Source: Staphylococcus intermedius NCTC 11048 (GTDB lineage: Bacteria; Bacillota; Bacilli; Staphylococcales; Staphylococcaceae). Taken from it: DNA of 64,000 nucleotides. The position numbers and the translations under genes were made by a program. The stretch covers positions 42,780 through 106,779 of the forward strand of contig NZ_PPQH01000024.1 in assembly GCF_002902385.1 (NCBI RefSeq). The letters are read 5' to 3'. Every line of letters starts with the position of its first letter. Within the stretch, counting starts at the first letter, position 1. The notes under the pieces are model-generated. The model saw only the letters and a list, made by a program, of their open reading frames with translations. It did no database searches and was not told the origin of the DNA. This document shows, in pieces, positions 1 through 8,054 of the stretch.

Positions 1-1
1 T

Positions 2-1327
2 ATCTCATTCAGTGCACAAATGCATAGTTTATTACTGATTGATGAACAACAACGTCCTTTAACAAAAAGTATAACTTGGGCGGATAATCGTGCGCGTTTT
101 GCAGCTGAAGATTTGTTGAACCATCATGATGGACATACCATTTATCAACGTACCGGTACACCGATTCATGCGATGTCACCGTTAAGTAAATTATGGTGGT
201 TGAAACAAGATGAAACCGCACTATTTGAAACGGCCGCACGTTATGTCGATATTAAATCGTATGTCCTCTATCAATTGACGGGTGAATGGGTGATGGATGC
301 TTCGATTGCTTCGGCGACAGGATTGTACAATTTAAAAGAGCAATCATGGGATGAAGAGGTACTGTCATTACTAGAAATTCCGGATTCAAAACTTCCCAAA
401 TTAGTATCGACAACACATGTACTTGAGTTCAAAGATGATAATATGGCCGAAAAACTCGGTTTACGTCGTGATTTACCTATCGTTGTTGGTGCGAGTGATG
501 GTGTACTGTCAAACCTGGGTGTGAATAGTTTTGAACCAGGAGAAGTGGCTATTACGATTGGGACATCAGGCGCGATACGTACAGTTGTTGATCATCCTGT
601 TATTGACGAAAAAGGTCGCATTTTCTGTTATGTGCTAGATGATGAACATTATGTCATTGGTGGACCTGTCAATAATGGGGGTGTCGTCTTGCGCTGGTTG
701 CGTGATGAATTGTTAGCGAGTGAAATCGAGACGGCCAAACGATTAGGCATAGAAACGTATGATGTGATGTCGCGTATTGCACAAAATGTTCAACCGGGGG
801 CACAAGGATTGTTGTTCCATCCTTATTTAACAGGTGAACGTGCGCCATTATGGACATCTGATGCGCGCGGCTCATTTATTGGATTGACATTATCACATCA
901 AAAAGAACATATGATTCGTGCGGTCATGGAAGGCGTATTATTCAATTTATATACTGTCTTTTTAGCATTAATTGAAGTGATTGGTACGACACCTCAATCA
1001 ATTAAAGCGACGGGTGGTTTTTCAAAAAGTCATTTATGGCGTCAAATGATGGCGGATATTTTTAACACGTATGTTGAAATACCAAAAAGTTATGAAAGCT
1101 CATGTCTCGGCGCCTGTGTTTTAGGGTTAAAAGCACTTGAACAAATTGATAACTATGACATTGTGAAAGCATGGGTAGGTGCCACACATCAACATCAACC
1201 AGAACCTTCACATGTCGATGTTTATCAAAAACTGGCTTCTATCTTTATCCAAATTAGTAGAGATTTAAGTCCGTCATATCAAACATTAGCACAATTTCAA
1301 CGCGATTTAGAAATGAACAAAGAATAG
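2..1327 (+). CDS. gntK: Gluconate kinase, FGGY family (5' end cut by window)
   Basis: Carbohydrate kinase expected to phosphorylate gluconate to 6-phosphogluconate in the cytosol. The frame is open from base 2 with no start; the first internal Met is at base 20, but the residues before it (ISFSAQM) belong to the conserved FGGY N-terminal domain, so the gene begins outside the window. About 440 residues are visible against roughly 510 for the family. Visible motifs: VVGASDGVLSNLG and TIGTSGA (phosphate and substrate region), GGPVNNGG, and KATGGFSKSHLWRQMMAD, the C-terminal FGGY signature. The gluconate permease follows after 10 bases, which supports gluconate over xylulose or glycerol as substrate. 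A regulator (gntR) would be expected upstream but lies outside the window. Confidence 0.9.
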   Translation: MSFSAQMHSLLLIDEQQRPLTKSITWADNRARFAAEDLLNHHDGHTIYQRTGTPIHAMSPLSKLWWLKQDETALFETAARYVDIKSYVLYQLTGEWVMDASIASATGLYNLKEQSWDEEVLSLLEIPDSKLPKLVSTTHVLEFKDDNMAEKLGLRRDLPIVVGASDGVLSNLGVNSFEPGEVAITIGTSGAIRTVVDHPVIDEKGRIFCYVLDDEHYVIGGPVNNGGVVLRWLRDELLASEIETAKRLGIETYDVMSRIAQNVQPGAQGLLFHPYLTGERAPLWTSDARGSFIGLTLSHQKEHMIRAVMEGVLFNLYTVFLALIEVIGTTPQSIKATGGFSKSHLWRQMMADIFNTYVEIPKSYESSCLGACVLGLKALEQIDNYDIVKAWVGATHQHQPEPSHVDVYQKLASIFIQISRDLSPSYQTLAQFQRDLEMNKE

Positions 1328-1337
1328 AGGGGATATT

Positions 1338-2699
1338 ATGTTTCAAGAAATTTGGCCACTATTGAGTGTGGTTATTGCGATTTTAATTTTATTATTATTA
1401 ATTATGAAGTTCCAGTTAAACACGTTTGTGGCACTTGTTATTACGGCGATGGTAACCGGCATATTACTCGGTATGCCATTTGATAAAATAGTTGCAACGA
1501 TTGAAACTGGAATGGGCGGCACACTCGGGCATATCGCATTAATTTTTGGTCTTGGTGCGATGCTCGGGAAGTTGCTCGCTGATGGTGGCGGTGCAACGCA
1601 AATTGCGGACACTTTGATTGCTAAACTCGGTAAAAAATATGTGCAATGGGCGATGGTTATTGCTTCATTTATTATTGGGATTGCACTATTTTTCGAAGTG
1701 GGTCTCGTGCTACTCATCCCACTTGTCTTTACAATTGCAAAACGAATGAATGTATCACAATTGAAAATTGGTATGCCTATGGTAACAGCTTTATCAGTGA
1801 CACATGGTTTCTTACCGCCGCATCCGGGTCCGGTCGTGATTGCTAAAGAACTAGGTGCAAACATTGGAGAAGTATTATTATATGGCTTTATTGTTGCAAT
1901 ACCGGTTACGATTATCGCAGGTCCACTTTTTGCGAAAATCGCGCCACGACTCACACCGACTGCGTTTCAACGTGAAGGAGATATTTCATCACTAGGTGCA
2001 ACGAAATCTTTTAAAGAAGAAGAATTACCAAGTTTTGGACTCAGTACTTTCACAGCATTATTACCTGTATTGCTCATGCTATTTGCGACGCTTTGGCAAC
2101 TGATTTCTGGCCATGAAGGTAAAGCGCACAATACACTTGAAAGTATCATTTACTTTATCGGTAGTGCAGGTACAGCTATGTTAATCGCCGTTGTATTTGC
2201 GATCTTCAGCATGGGTGTGCGTCGCGGTATCCCAACGAAACAAGTAATGAATACATTAACACAGGCGATTTATCCGATTGGGATGATGCTGTTGATTATC
2301 GGTGCTGGTGGGGCATTCAAACAAGTACTTATTGATGGTGGTGTTGGCGGTGCGATTGAAAAGATATTTACTGACGTCCACATTTCGCCTATCTTATTAG
2401 CTTGGTTAGTCGCAGCGCTTTTACGTCTCGCGCTGGGTTCAGCGACTGTAGCAGCAATCTCAACAACAGGTATCGTATTACCGCTATTACAAACAGCCGA
2501 TGTGAATTTAGCACTTGTCGCATTAGCGATTGGGGCGGGTAGCATCTTCTGTTCACATGTTAACGACGCGGGTTTCTGGATGTTCAAAGAGTATTTCGGG
2601 TTAACAGTGAAAGAAACATTTTTAACATGGTCTTTAATTGAAACGATTATTTCAGTCAGTGGACTCGTTTTCGTTCTCTTCTTGAGCTTGTTCGTTTAA
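1338..2699 (+). CDS. gntP: Gluconate:H+ symporter, GntP family
   Basis: Inner-membrane permease of 453 residues, the usual length of the GntP family, with 12 or more hydrophobic segments from residue 5 to the C-terminus. Family features include the glycine-rich HIALIFGLGAMLGKLLADGGG stretch (here split across residues ~73-93), HGFLPPHPGP in the middle, and FCSHVNDAGFWMFKEYFG near the C-terminus. The start is supported by GAGGGG seven bases upstream of ATG. It directly follows the kinase, so the two form an uptake-plus-phosphorylation operon feeding the pentose phosphate pathway. No terminator is obvious directly after the stop; a composite repeat and a shared hairpin lie downstream. Confidence 0.93.
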   Translation: MFQEIWPLLSVVIAILILLLLIMKFQLNTFVALVITAMVTGILLGMPFDKIVATIETGMGGTLGHIALIFGLGAMLGKLLADGGGATQIADTLIAKLGKKYVQWAMVIASFIIGIALFFEVGLVLLIPLVFTIAKRMNVSQLKIGMPMVTALSVTHGFLPPHPGPVVIAKELGANIGEVLLYGFIVAIPVTIIAGPLFAKIAPRLTPTAFQREGDISSLGATKSFKEEELPSFGLSTFTALLPVLLMLFATLWQLISGHEGKAHNTLESIIYFIGSAGTAMLIAVVFAIFSMGVRRGIPTKQVMNTLTQAIYPIGMMLLIIGAGGAFKQVLIDGGVGGAIEKIFTDVHISPILLAWLVAALLRLALGSATVAAISTTGIVLPLLQTADVNLALVALAIGAGSIFCSHVNDAGFWMFKEYFGLTVKETFLTWSLIETIISVSGLVFVLFLSLFV

Positions 2700-2807
2700 T
2701 CTTTGAAAATAAAATGCATAAATTTAAAAGAGGGTTGGATATAATCATTTTTGATGCTATGAGTGCAGTTTTAGTTTAACTTGCCTTCGCTGTGATTTGT
2801 GGCTTCT

Positions 2808-3094
2808 GATTGCCCTTATGGCTTTGCGTTCCCAGGGGACTTGTCTCAACTAGCCAACGCTTGATTGAACGATGACATGCATGTCGCGTTGGCGGATTTT
2901 GGGAGCAGTACAGAAATCTCATGTATAACAAAGATTTCGTCGTACTGCCCCCGTAAGGCTGACTAGACTTCTCAAAAGCATGAGCATTGAGAAGTCAGAC
3001 AGCTACTGCGATAAACAGCAACCACTACCAAAGTTAAAAGACGACCTTTTGTTTTTTACTATATCCCTCGGGAGTCTCAGCCTTCAGGGCAATC
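2808..3094. repeat. Dispersed palindromic repeat, long (composite) copy
   Basis: Begins GATTGCCC and ends GGGCAATC. Inner boxes are TTCCCAGGGGAC, CTCAACTA, a variable stem CCAACGC/GCGTTGG, GGATTTT, and CCTCGGGAGTCTCAG, the same order as in the shorter copies at 42.5, 42.9, 48.1 and 55.6 kb. Between GGATTTT and CCTCGGGAG it carries about 130 extra bases (2896-3027) also found at 63141-63276. Confidence 0.85.
2896..3027. repeat. Hairpin-rich ~130 bp module inside palindromic repeat
   Basis: Two strong hairpins lie back to back: GGGAGCAGTACAGAAATCT pairs with agatttcg..gtactgccccc (2901-2952), and GGCTGACTAGACTTCTC pairs with gagaagtcagacagc (2957-3003). A near-identical reverse-complement copy is at 63141-63276, with about eight mismatches over ~120 bases by eye. 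No open reading frame of note. Confidence 0.8.
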
Positions 3095-3226
3095 ACACAT
3101 CAAATACAGTCACTGAGGGCAAGTTGATGAAATGGAGCTCCCCATAACATCCAATGATAACGTCCCATTCACCCTCATTTTTGCCTGTTTTATCATTATT
3201 AATCGATATATGTCCATAAAAAGGAT

Positions 3227-3257
3227 AGGGACTGGGAAAACTTAATTTCCCAGTCCT
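3227..3257. terminator. Shared terminator hairpin of gntP and thioredoxin gene
   Basis: AGGGACTGGGAAA pairs with TTTCCCAGTCCT around a short AT loop, at the convergent junction. On the minus strand it is followed by a T-rich run. Confidence 0.7.
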
Positions 3258-3271
3258 GATTCTTTGTTGCA

Positions 3272-3829
3272 TTAAACGAGTCGAGTGATGATGGATTCAT
3301 ACACATCGTGCCAAAATGATGCGTCTGTCAAATAGCGTTCACGAATCTTGAGATGTACTTCTTTTTGCTTTTCTTCAAAACTTGGATCCTGTTTGTCTGG
3401 TAATGTGTCTTTACGTACTTCTTCTACAAATTTTTGGACATTGATTGCACGAGGTCCCCATACCGCTTTTTGTTCAAACTTCTCATTCATAAAAATATAA
3501 ATTGGAATAGCACGTGACTTACCATTTGTTAAATATTGATCGATTAAATCTGTATTGTCATCACGGTAAAATGCGCGAACTTCTAAATTTGCTTGTTCTG
3601 CAATGTGTTTCAAAATTGGGTTGTTCATCATTGCATCGCCACACCAATCTTCTGTAATGACTAAGACATATTTGTAACCACTGTCTTTAATTTTTTCAAT
3701 TCTTGGATCTTCAGTAGGCATCTCGAAATCTTTATAAATATTTAAGACTTCATTTTGGTTTTGTTCCATATCTTGAATGTATTGTTCGAAAGGTTTAGCT
3801 TCTGCGTAATAAGTTCTTAAATGTGCCAT
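3272..3829 (-). CDS. Thioredoxin-like protein with WCGDA motif
   Basis: Cytosolic protein of 185 residues. The segment YVLVITEDWCGDAMMNNP (about residues 54-71) is a thioredoxin-fold strand and active-site loop with one cysteine (C63) and Asp in place of the second. A cis-Pro region follows (RAIPIYIFMNE), then a helical C-terminal extension. As far as I recall, Firmicute relatives share the WCGDA form, so the single cysteine is a family trait rather than a local loss. It may act as a monothiol reductase or bacilliredoxin-like protein, but substrate and partner are unknown. ATG is preceded by AGGGAGGGG. Transcribed alone, convergent with gntP. Confidence 0.82.
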   Translation of the reverse strand: MAHLRTYYAEAKPFEQYIQDMEQNQNEVLNIYKDFEMPTEDPRIEKIKDSGYKYVLVITEDWCGDAMMNNPILKHIAEQANLEVRAFYRDDNTDLIDQYLTNGKSRAIPIYIFMNEKFEQKAVWGPRAINVQKFVEEVRKDTLPDKQDPSFEEKQKEVHLKIRERYLTDASFWHDVYESIITRLV

Positions 3830-4008
3830 AAAATACCCCTCCCTTTTTATCTATTATACCAGTGTATGAATTTGAAGAAAATTAAAAAGATTACGACAAA
3901 TTAAGATTATGACATTTACAATACAAATATTCAAAAAGTGTTTAATTTTACAGCACAACTCCTTATAATTTGTGGTAATGAAAATATTCAAAAAAAGGAG
4001 GGGCTGCG

Positions 4009-4572
4009 ATGGATAAAATTACGTTTTTAAATGAATTAGAATATCAATTGAATCGATTGCCAAATCACGTCGTTGATGAAGTCATGAATGAATATGAAAA
4101 CCATTTTTATCGTGAAGGTTTGAATGGCAAATCGGATAAAGCCATCGTCAATGCTCTGGATACTCCGAAACAAATCGCGAAGCAACGTTATGCCAAATAT
4201 GCAGTAAAAAATGCTGAAAAGAAACCAGATGTGACGCATTTAGTTCGTGCAGTATTTGCGACGATTGGAATGAGTATGATTACTTTGTTTTTTGTTGTGA
4301 TTCCGCTCTTTTTTGTAGGTTTACTCATACTGATTGGTACATTTATTACTTTAGGCATGTTGTTATCGCCACTGTTATTATTGATTACAGATATTTGGTC
4401 GGGGAAGTTTTCATTTTCCCTCAGCAATTATCTATATAGTTTTGCATATTTAGGATTGGGCATGATGTTTATCGTGATCATTGTTAAACTGATTATGGCC
4501 ATTCGTAACTTACTGATTAAATATTTAAAATGGAACGTCAATTTTATTAAAAAAGGAACATCACAGTCATGA
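4009..4572 (+). CDS. DUF1700 (HAAS domain) membrane protein
   Basis: 187 residues. The N-terminal ~70 residues are a soluble helical HAAS-type domain (FLNELEYQLNRLP, DEVMNEYENHF, ALDTPKQIAKQ), followed by three or four hydrophobic segments between residues ~80 and 175. In other Firmicutes DUF1700 proteins are encoded with a PadR-type repressor and a DUF4097 protein and respond to envelope stress. Here the DUF4097 partner follows with a 4-base stop/start overlap (ATGA), but no PadR gene precedes it. Start supported by AAAGGAGGGG upstream of ATG. A TATAAT at 3964-3969 is a possible -10. Function beyond envelope association is not established. Confidence 0.85.
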   Translation: MDKITFLNELEYQLNRLPNHVVDEVMNEYENHFYREGLNGKSDKAIVNALDTPKQIAKQRYAKYAVKNAEKKPDVTHLVRAVFATIGMSMITLFFVVIPLFFVGLLILIGTFITLGMLLSPLLLLITDIWSGKFSFSLSNYLYSFAYLGLGMMFIVIIVKLIMAIRNLLIKYLKWNVNFIKKGTSQS

Positions 4573-5411
4573 GAAAGCTTTTCGTATTTGGTCTCAGTTG
4601 CTTTTTAATATGCTTTATTTTAGGAACAGTAGTGTGGTTTGGTTTTGAAAATAAGAAACAATCTGTTGAAAAAATAGATCAAACGTTTGAAAAAAATGCC
4701 ATCAATCAAATTGTCATTAACGTGGATGCGACGAATATTAAAATGGTGCCGAGTGATTACTTTCACATATCTTATGAAGGAAAACAAGAAATGAAAGTTT
4801 CGAAACAAAGCCGAGTATTGACGATTACTGAAATGAATCGATCAGGTATTCGAACACCGAATCTGAATCCATTTAATAATTTAGAAGGACAACTTGAAAT
4901 CGGTATTCCGCCAGCACAATTAAAAGAAGTGGATCTTACCTCCAATATAGGTGCGGTGAATATAGAAAATGTAGACATTGATCATGCCTCAATTTGGAAC
5001 GGCGATAGTGGAGAATTGAATATTCGAAATAGTCAATTAACCCATTCAAAATTTAGTGCTAATGAAACACTTGTAAACATTGAAAATAGTCGTTTAGATC
5101 ATAGCGAATTCAATATTGAGCAAGGAAAAATCAACGGAGAAAAGACATTATTAAAGAACAGCATTTTCAAGTTGAATAGAGGTGATATTCATTTGCAAGA
5201 GATGCTAATGGGGTGTGACTTTAAAGGATCGGTTAAAGACGGCAACATTTATTTAGGATATCGTCAACCGCCAACTGATGTGATGCTGTCGCTCAACCCT
5301 GAAAAGGGTAAAGCAATTATTAATAATGACCAAATCAAAAAAGGTAAAAATGGGAAAGGCACGCATCAAATCGAACTTTATACGACACGTGGGGATATTA
5401 CTGTCGAATAG
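4569..5411 (+). CDS. DUF4097-type beta-helical envelope protein
   Basis: 280 residues with an N-terminal signal anchor (residues ~5-26, LFVFGLSCFLICFILGTVVW) and an outside-facing repetitive beta-solenoid. Successive turns carry patterns such as IVINVDATNIKMVP, LTSNIGAVNIENVDI, GDSGELNIRNSQLTHS and ENSRLDHSEFNIEQ, typical of DUF4097/DUF4098 adhesin-like repeats. Overlaps the DUF1700 gene by four bases, so the pair is co-translated. A strong terminator follows directly. It has no sortase motif or lipobox, so anchoring is by the N-terminal helix. Likely an envelope sensor or structural protein. Confidence 0.8.
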   Translation: MRKLFVFGLSCFLICFILGTVVWFGFENKKQSVEKIDQTFEKNAINQIVINVDATNIKMVPSDYFHISYEGKQEMKVSKQSRVLTITEMNRSGIRTPNLNPFNNLEGQLEIGIPPAQLKEVDLTSNIGAVNIENVDIDHASIWNGDSGELNIRNSQLTHSKFSANETLVNIENSRLDHSEFNIEQGKINGEKTLLKNSIFKLNRGDIHLQEMLMGCDFKGSVKDGNIYLGYRQPPTDVMLSLNPEKGKAIINNDQIKKGKNGKGTHQIELYTTRGDITVE

Positions 5412-5412
5412 G

Positions 5413-5463
5413 AAAAATACAGGGACTTGGATATTAACTGATCCGAGCACCTGTATTTTTTAT
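5413..5463. terminator. Bidirectional terminator (DUF4097 / C45 hydrolase)
   Basis: AAAATACAGG pairs with CCTGTATTTT around an inner stem TGGAT/GATCC. There are A residues on the left and T residues on the right, so it can work for both convergent genes. Confidence 0.85.
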
Positions 5464-5494
5464 TTCGATGTCGTGTCGTTAAAGCTATCCGCCA

Positions 5495-6538
5495 TCAATG
5501 TGTGGCAAAATGAATGTCAGTATCAAGATAACCTGTTAACATCGTCGTTTCAATTTGCTGGCCTTCTAGCCACGCCCCAAAATCGAATTTAACAGGGTGC
5601 TGATTTTCACCTAAAGTCATCCATGCATAAAGTTGACGCGGTTCATACATTGTTGTATGAATTGTGCCACTCCAACTTTTGAACAACTTGCTATACAGTT
5701 CGTATTGTGGATCATTAAAGCGTTTGAAAATGTCAAAGCGTGATTGTTCAGGTAATTGGACTTGGGCTTCAAGTCGCGCCAAACGTTCTTCTGACTCTTT
5801 TGTGTAATTACGGTTTTCATGTGTCAGTAATTTAAAGTGATTGGTACAAGTCGTATCATAGCGGACATCAATGCCTCTCGGTGTGACTTCTACAATCGCA
5901 TGTGCACCGGTTTTATCTTGAACGATATAACTAAAAGAACTTCGGTGAGGCAACGCTTTTAAAAAGTGTATCGCTTCTTCGACATCACGACAATATTCCA
6001 ATACTAGGCGACCGATCATATAACAGACAAAACCATTGGCAGGCTTTTTACGATGCATAAAATTATAAGCCATGACTAAACCATGTTCGTTCATACCGTC
6101 CATTCTCCCAGTTGTCCGTGACATCGGCCCTATTTGCGCATAACCGCCATCAGTAGGTTGAAACAATTGATAACGTGCATCATAAGTAGCTGGATGATAA
6201 TCGTAATTGCGAACTAAGAAATCTTCACCAACAAATACCGAGCAACCACTATCAGGCAATGTCGTGAAACGATAATGGGCAAAGTTTAAAATAGCTTGTC
6301 TTGTCGGTATATTTAATACATCTTGAATCCCTTGAATTTCTTCCCATATGTTAGGTGCAAACTGTTGGAAGATTTGATACGTTTCTTCTACATCGATGTC
6401 AAAACGTGGGACACGCTTTTTCCATTCTCTTTCTCTATTTTTCAACATGGCAGTTCGTTGTAGCCATTGCCCAGTAGCAACACCGTAATCATAATGTGTA
6501 CCACGAAAAGTTAGAATGTCTGAGACTACTTGTTGCAT
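5495..6538 (-). CDS. C45-family Ntn hydrolase (acyl-CoA:6-APA acyltransferase-like)
   Basis: 347 residues. The Ntn-hydrolase core starts at the Gly-Cys junction LPDSGCSVFVGEDFLVRNYDY, with candidate nucleophile C99 preceded by Gly, as at the self-cleavage site of penicillin acyltransferase-type C45 proteins. About 98 residues precede it as a possible propeptide. Other family features are RTTGRMDGMNEHGLVMAYNF and the PHRSSFSYIVQD region. Related proteins hydrolyse linear amides or move acyl groups; the substrate cannot be read from sequence. No signal peptide, so cytosolic. ATG with AAAGGATGAA upstream. Single-gene unit convergent with the DUF1700/DUF4097 pair. Confidence 0.82.
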   Translation of the reverse strand: MQQVVSDILTFRGTHYDYGVATGQWLQRTAMLKNREREWKKRVPRFDIDVEETYQIFQQFAPNIWEEIQGIQDVLNIPTRQAILNFAHYRFTTLPDSGCSVFVGEDFLVRNYDYHPATYDARYQLFQPTDGGYAQIGPMSRTTGRMDGMNEHGLVMAYNFMHRKKPANGFVCYMIGRLVLEYCRDVEEAIHFLKALPHRSSFSYIVQDKTGAHAIVEVTPRGIDVRYDTTCTNHFKLLTHENRNYTKESEERLARLEAQVQLPEQSRFDIFKRFNDPQYELYSKLFKSWSGTIHTTMYEPRQLYAWMTLGENQHPVKFDFGAWLEGQQIETTMLTGYLDTDIHFATH

Positions 6539-6686
6539 GTGTATTCATCCTTTCTGACATCTTGTTAACATAATTTGTTAATAGGTTGTAATATTTCCTT
6601 AATGGTAATTCATATACGTCTTTAATATACTTATTTTAACATGATAACAATTGTAAAAGTATATTAAATCAATAGGGGTGAAGTGT

Positions 6687-6743
6687 ATGTGGGAATACTA
6701 TTATAAAGCAAAACGTTGGTTCTATAAAAATTTTACCAATTGA
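6687..6743 (+). CDS. Possible 18-residue microprotein
   Basis: ATG preceded by AGGGGTGAAG; the reading frame gives MWEYYYKAKRWFYKNFTN and stops at TGA. Rich in aromatic and basic residues, like membrane-active or leader peptides. A weak terminator lies ~190 bases downstream on the same strand. Supported only by the ribosome-binding site and composition; it could be chance. Confidence 0.3.
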   Translation: MWEYYYKAKRWFYKNFTN

Positions 6744-6928
6744 TTAAAGTCGCTGTTTTGAAGTTTTGAGAAGATATTAAATATGCACACACGAGAACAT
6801 GTAATCAAAATAAACATATGTCATATAGAGATCATCAATTCATTGCACATTTATAATAAAGAGGATATGTTGAAATATTTCGTTATGTAAATGTGAAAAG
6901 CGAATAGGGAATCAATATATTCAATTGA

Positions 6929-6966
6929 GGGGACTGAGGTAAGCATTGTATCTCGGTTCTTTTTTT
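6929..6966 (+). terminator. Weak intrinsic terminator
   Basis: GGACTGAG pairs with CTCGGTTC (two G-U pairs) followed by seven T. No annotated plus-strand gene ends here, so it would end a short unannotated transcript. Confidence 0.4.
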
Positions 6967-7154
6967 GTGGGTGAACCGGCGCACCATAACAAATGTGGCG
7001 TAACCATATTGCGTTAAATTGTTTGGGGCGTTCACATTCATAGGTTAAGCGAACACGAAAAAAAGTTTGTACTAATGCATTAACTGCCTAGTTATCTATA
7101 GCGAAATGAAGGGAGAAGGAGATTTCAGGCGTGGAAAATTCCATGACTGAACTG

Positions 7155-7228
7155 CACCATGATTGAATGGCGGTTTGACTTGTGAAGTATCACAGCAAAC
7201 CTCATTCAGTGTAATGCAGTTTGAATCG
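7155..7228 (-). terminator. Imperfect inverted repeat after the 7255 gene
   Basis: AACTGCACCATGATTGAATG..GGTTTG pairs with CAAACC..CATTCAGTGTAATGCAGTT. It lies just past the stop of the minus-strand NTF2-like gene and could end its transcript, although the T-tract is poor. Confidence 0.4.
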
Positions 7229-7254
7229 ATTTCATTTTGCATTCAAATATGGTG

Positions 7255-7644
7255 TTAGGTCGAATGAATTTCTGTGACGTTGGTTGTGATATAGATCGTT
7301 TTAATACGATGTTTAAGCGATGGTGTGTCTCCAAATGTTAAAGTGATGAGTGTCTTAGTTGTTTTTGGATAATCTGGATTTTCTACTGAGTATACATAAA
7401 ATATAATCAATTGATCGTCGTTAATTTGTGCACGATGAATCATTTCAAAGTTCCATTGTGTATCTTTCATCTTTGCAATTTGATTCATGCGTTTTCGTAA
7501 CATATCAATAACATTTGATTTTGTGAGCGACTGTGGTTCACCTAGCTCATTGACGTAATAAGCAGCGACACGATCATCCAGCATATCTTTAATTTTATCA
7601 ATATCATTGTTTTTCCATGAACTTACTAATGATATATATGGCAT
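7255..7644 (-). CDS. Small NTF2/SnoaL-like protein, function unknown
   Basis: 129 residues. The pattern (N-terminal helices SWKNNDIDKIKDMLDDRVAAYYV, then SNVIDMLRKRM, then beta strands FEMIHRAQINDDQLIIFYVYSVENP and TKTLITLTFG) suggests an NTF2-like alpha+beta cone fold. No signal peptide and no obvious catalytic set. ATG with GAAAGAGGG upstream. It stands alone between two long spacers. I know of conserved staphylococcal hypotheticals of this size in this neighbourhood but no function. Confidence 0.65.
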   Translation of the reverse strand: MPYISLVSSWKNNDIDKIKDMLDDRVAAYYVNELGEPQSLTKSNVIDMLRKRMNQIAKMKDTQWNFEMIHRAQINDDQLIIFYVYSVENPDYPKTTKTLITLTFGDTPSLKHRIKTIYITTNVTEIHST

Positions 7645-7767
7645 TTTAAGAGCCCTCTTTCATTATTCTTTATACTGATAATGTAACATATTGCCTGTAA
7701 AAATTGAATTGATTTCTGATTAAAAAAGTCGAGATTGGGGTATAAGTTTAATGATGTAGTAGATTTA

Positions 7768-7776
7768 TGATATGAT
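7768..7776 (+). promoter_or_regulatory. Extended -10 for small membrane protein
   Basis: TGATATGAT, i.e. TG-n-TATGAT, about 35 bases before the ATG at 7811. Confidence 0.5.
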
Positions 7777-7810
7777 AAATGTAACATCAATAATTTAGAG
7801 GTGAAGACTT

Positions 7811-7984
7811 ATGTGTAATTTCATTAAAGGGTTATTTAAATTTTTATTCGTTTCAACACTAGTGATTACTGGCGTTGTAGGACTTGGCTTAGCAGTGTTG
7901 ACATATGTGTTTAAAAAAGATTTTGAAGAAATCGAAAACAAAACGAAAGAAATTATTGCGGATATCGAAGCGAATCAAGGATAA
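7811..7984 (+). CDS. Small single-pass membrane protein (57 aa)
   Basis: Short gene with a ribosome-binding site (GAGGTGAAG) and an upstream extended -10. The product starts MCNFIKGLFKF, has one hydrophobic helix at residues ~11-34 (LFVSTLVITGVVGLGLAVLTYVF split by glycines), and ends in a charged cytosolic helix (KKDFEEIENKTKEIIADIEANQG). A strong terminator follows, so it forms its own transcript. Similar YtxH-like small proteins occur in other staphylococci at this locus. Function unknown. Confidence 0.75.
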   Translation: MCNFIKGLFKFLFVSTLVITGVVGLGLAVLTYVFKKDFEEIENKTKEIIADIEANQG

Positions 7985-8054
7985 AAATACATTCGTGATT
8001 TAAACCGATAAAAGTGTCTATTGTGAAATCATTGTTATGGTTTTGAATACTGAG

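Larger units (their letters stand above)
2735..3257. repeat. Long intergenic repeat block, inverted partner at 47.9-48.3 kb
   Basis: The whole gntP/thioredoxin intergenic region resembles the reverse complement of 47886-48260. Shared parts, in order: a left flank (atcatttttgatg, tatgagtgcag, gtggcttct), the palindromic element, a right flank with ATCCAATGATAACGTCCCATTC, AAAACAGGC-type sequence, atcgatatatgtccat, and a GGACTGGGA hairpin. The copy at 47.9 kb lacks the hairpin-rich module at 2896-3027. Both copies sit between convergent genes. Confidence 0.8.
6539..7254. other. 716-base gene-poor region
   Basis: AT-rich spacer between two minus-strand genes. It holds the promoter side of the C45 gene, a possible 18-codon ORF at 6687-6743, a weak plus-strand terminator at 6929-6966, and an imperfect inverted repeat at 7155-7228. 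The two plus-strand signals leave room for a short transcript of ~250-300 bases, but no known RNA was recognised. Confidence 0.6.

Noticed and set aside
1..1327. Truncated gluconate kinase as a pseudogene
   Set aside because: The missing N-terminus is simply outside the window; the frame is open to its first base.
3272..3829. Loss of the second active-site Cys in the thioredoxin-like protein as a local mutation
   Set aside because: As I recall, related Firmicute proteins share WCGDA, so it is a family feature.
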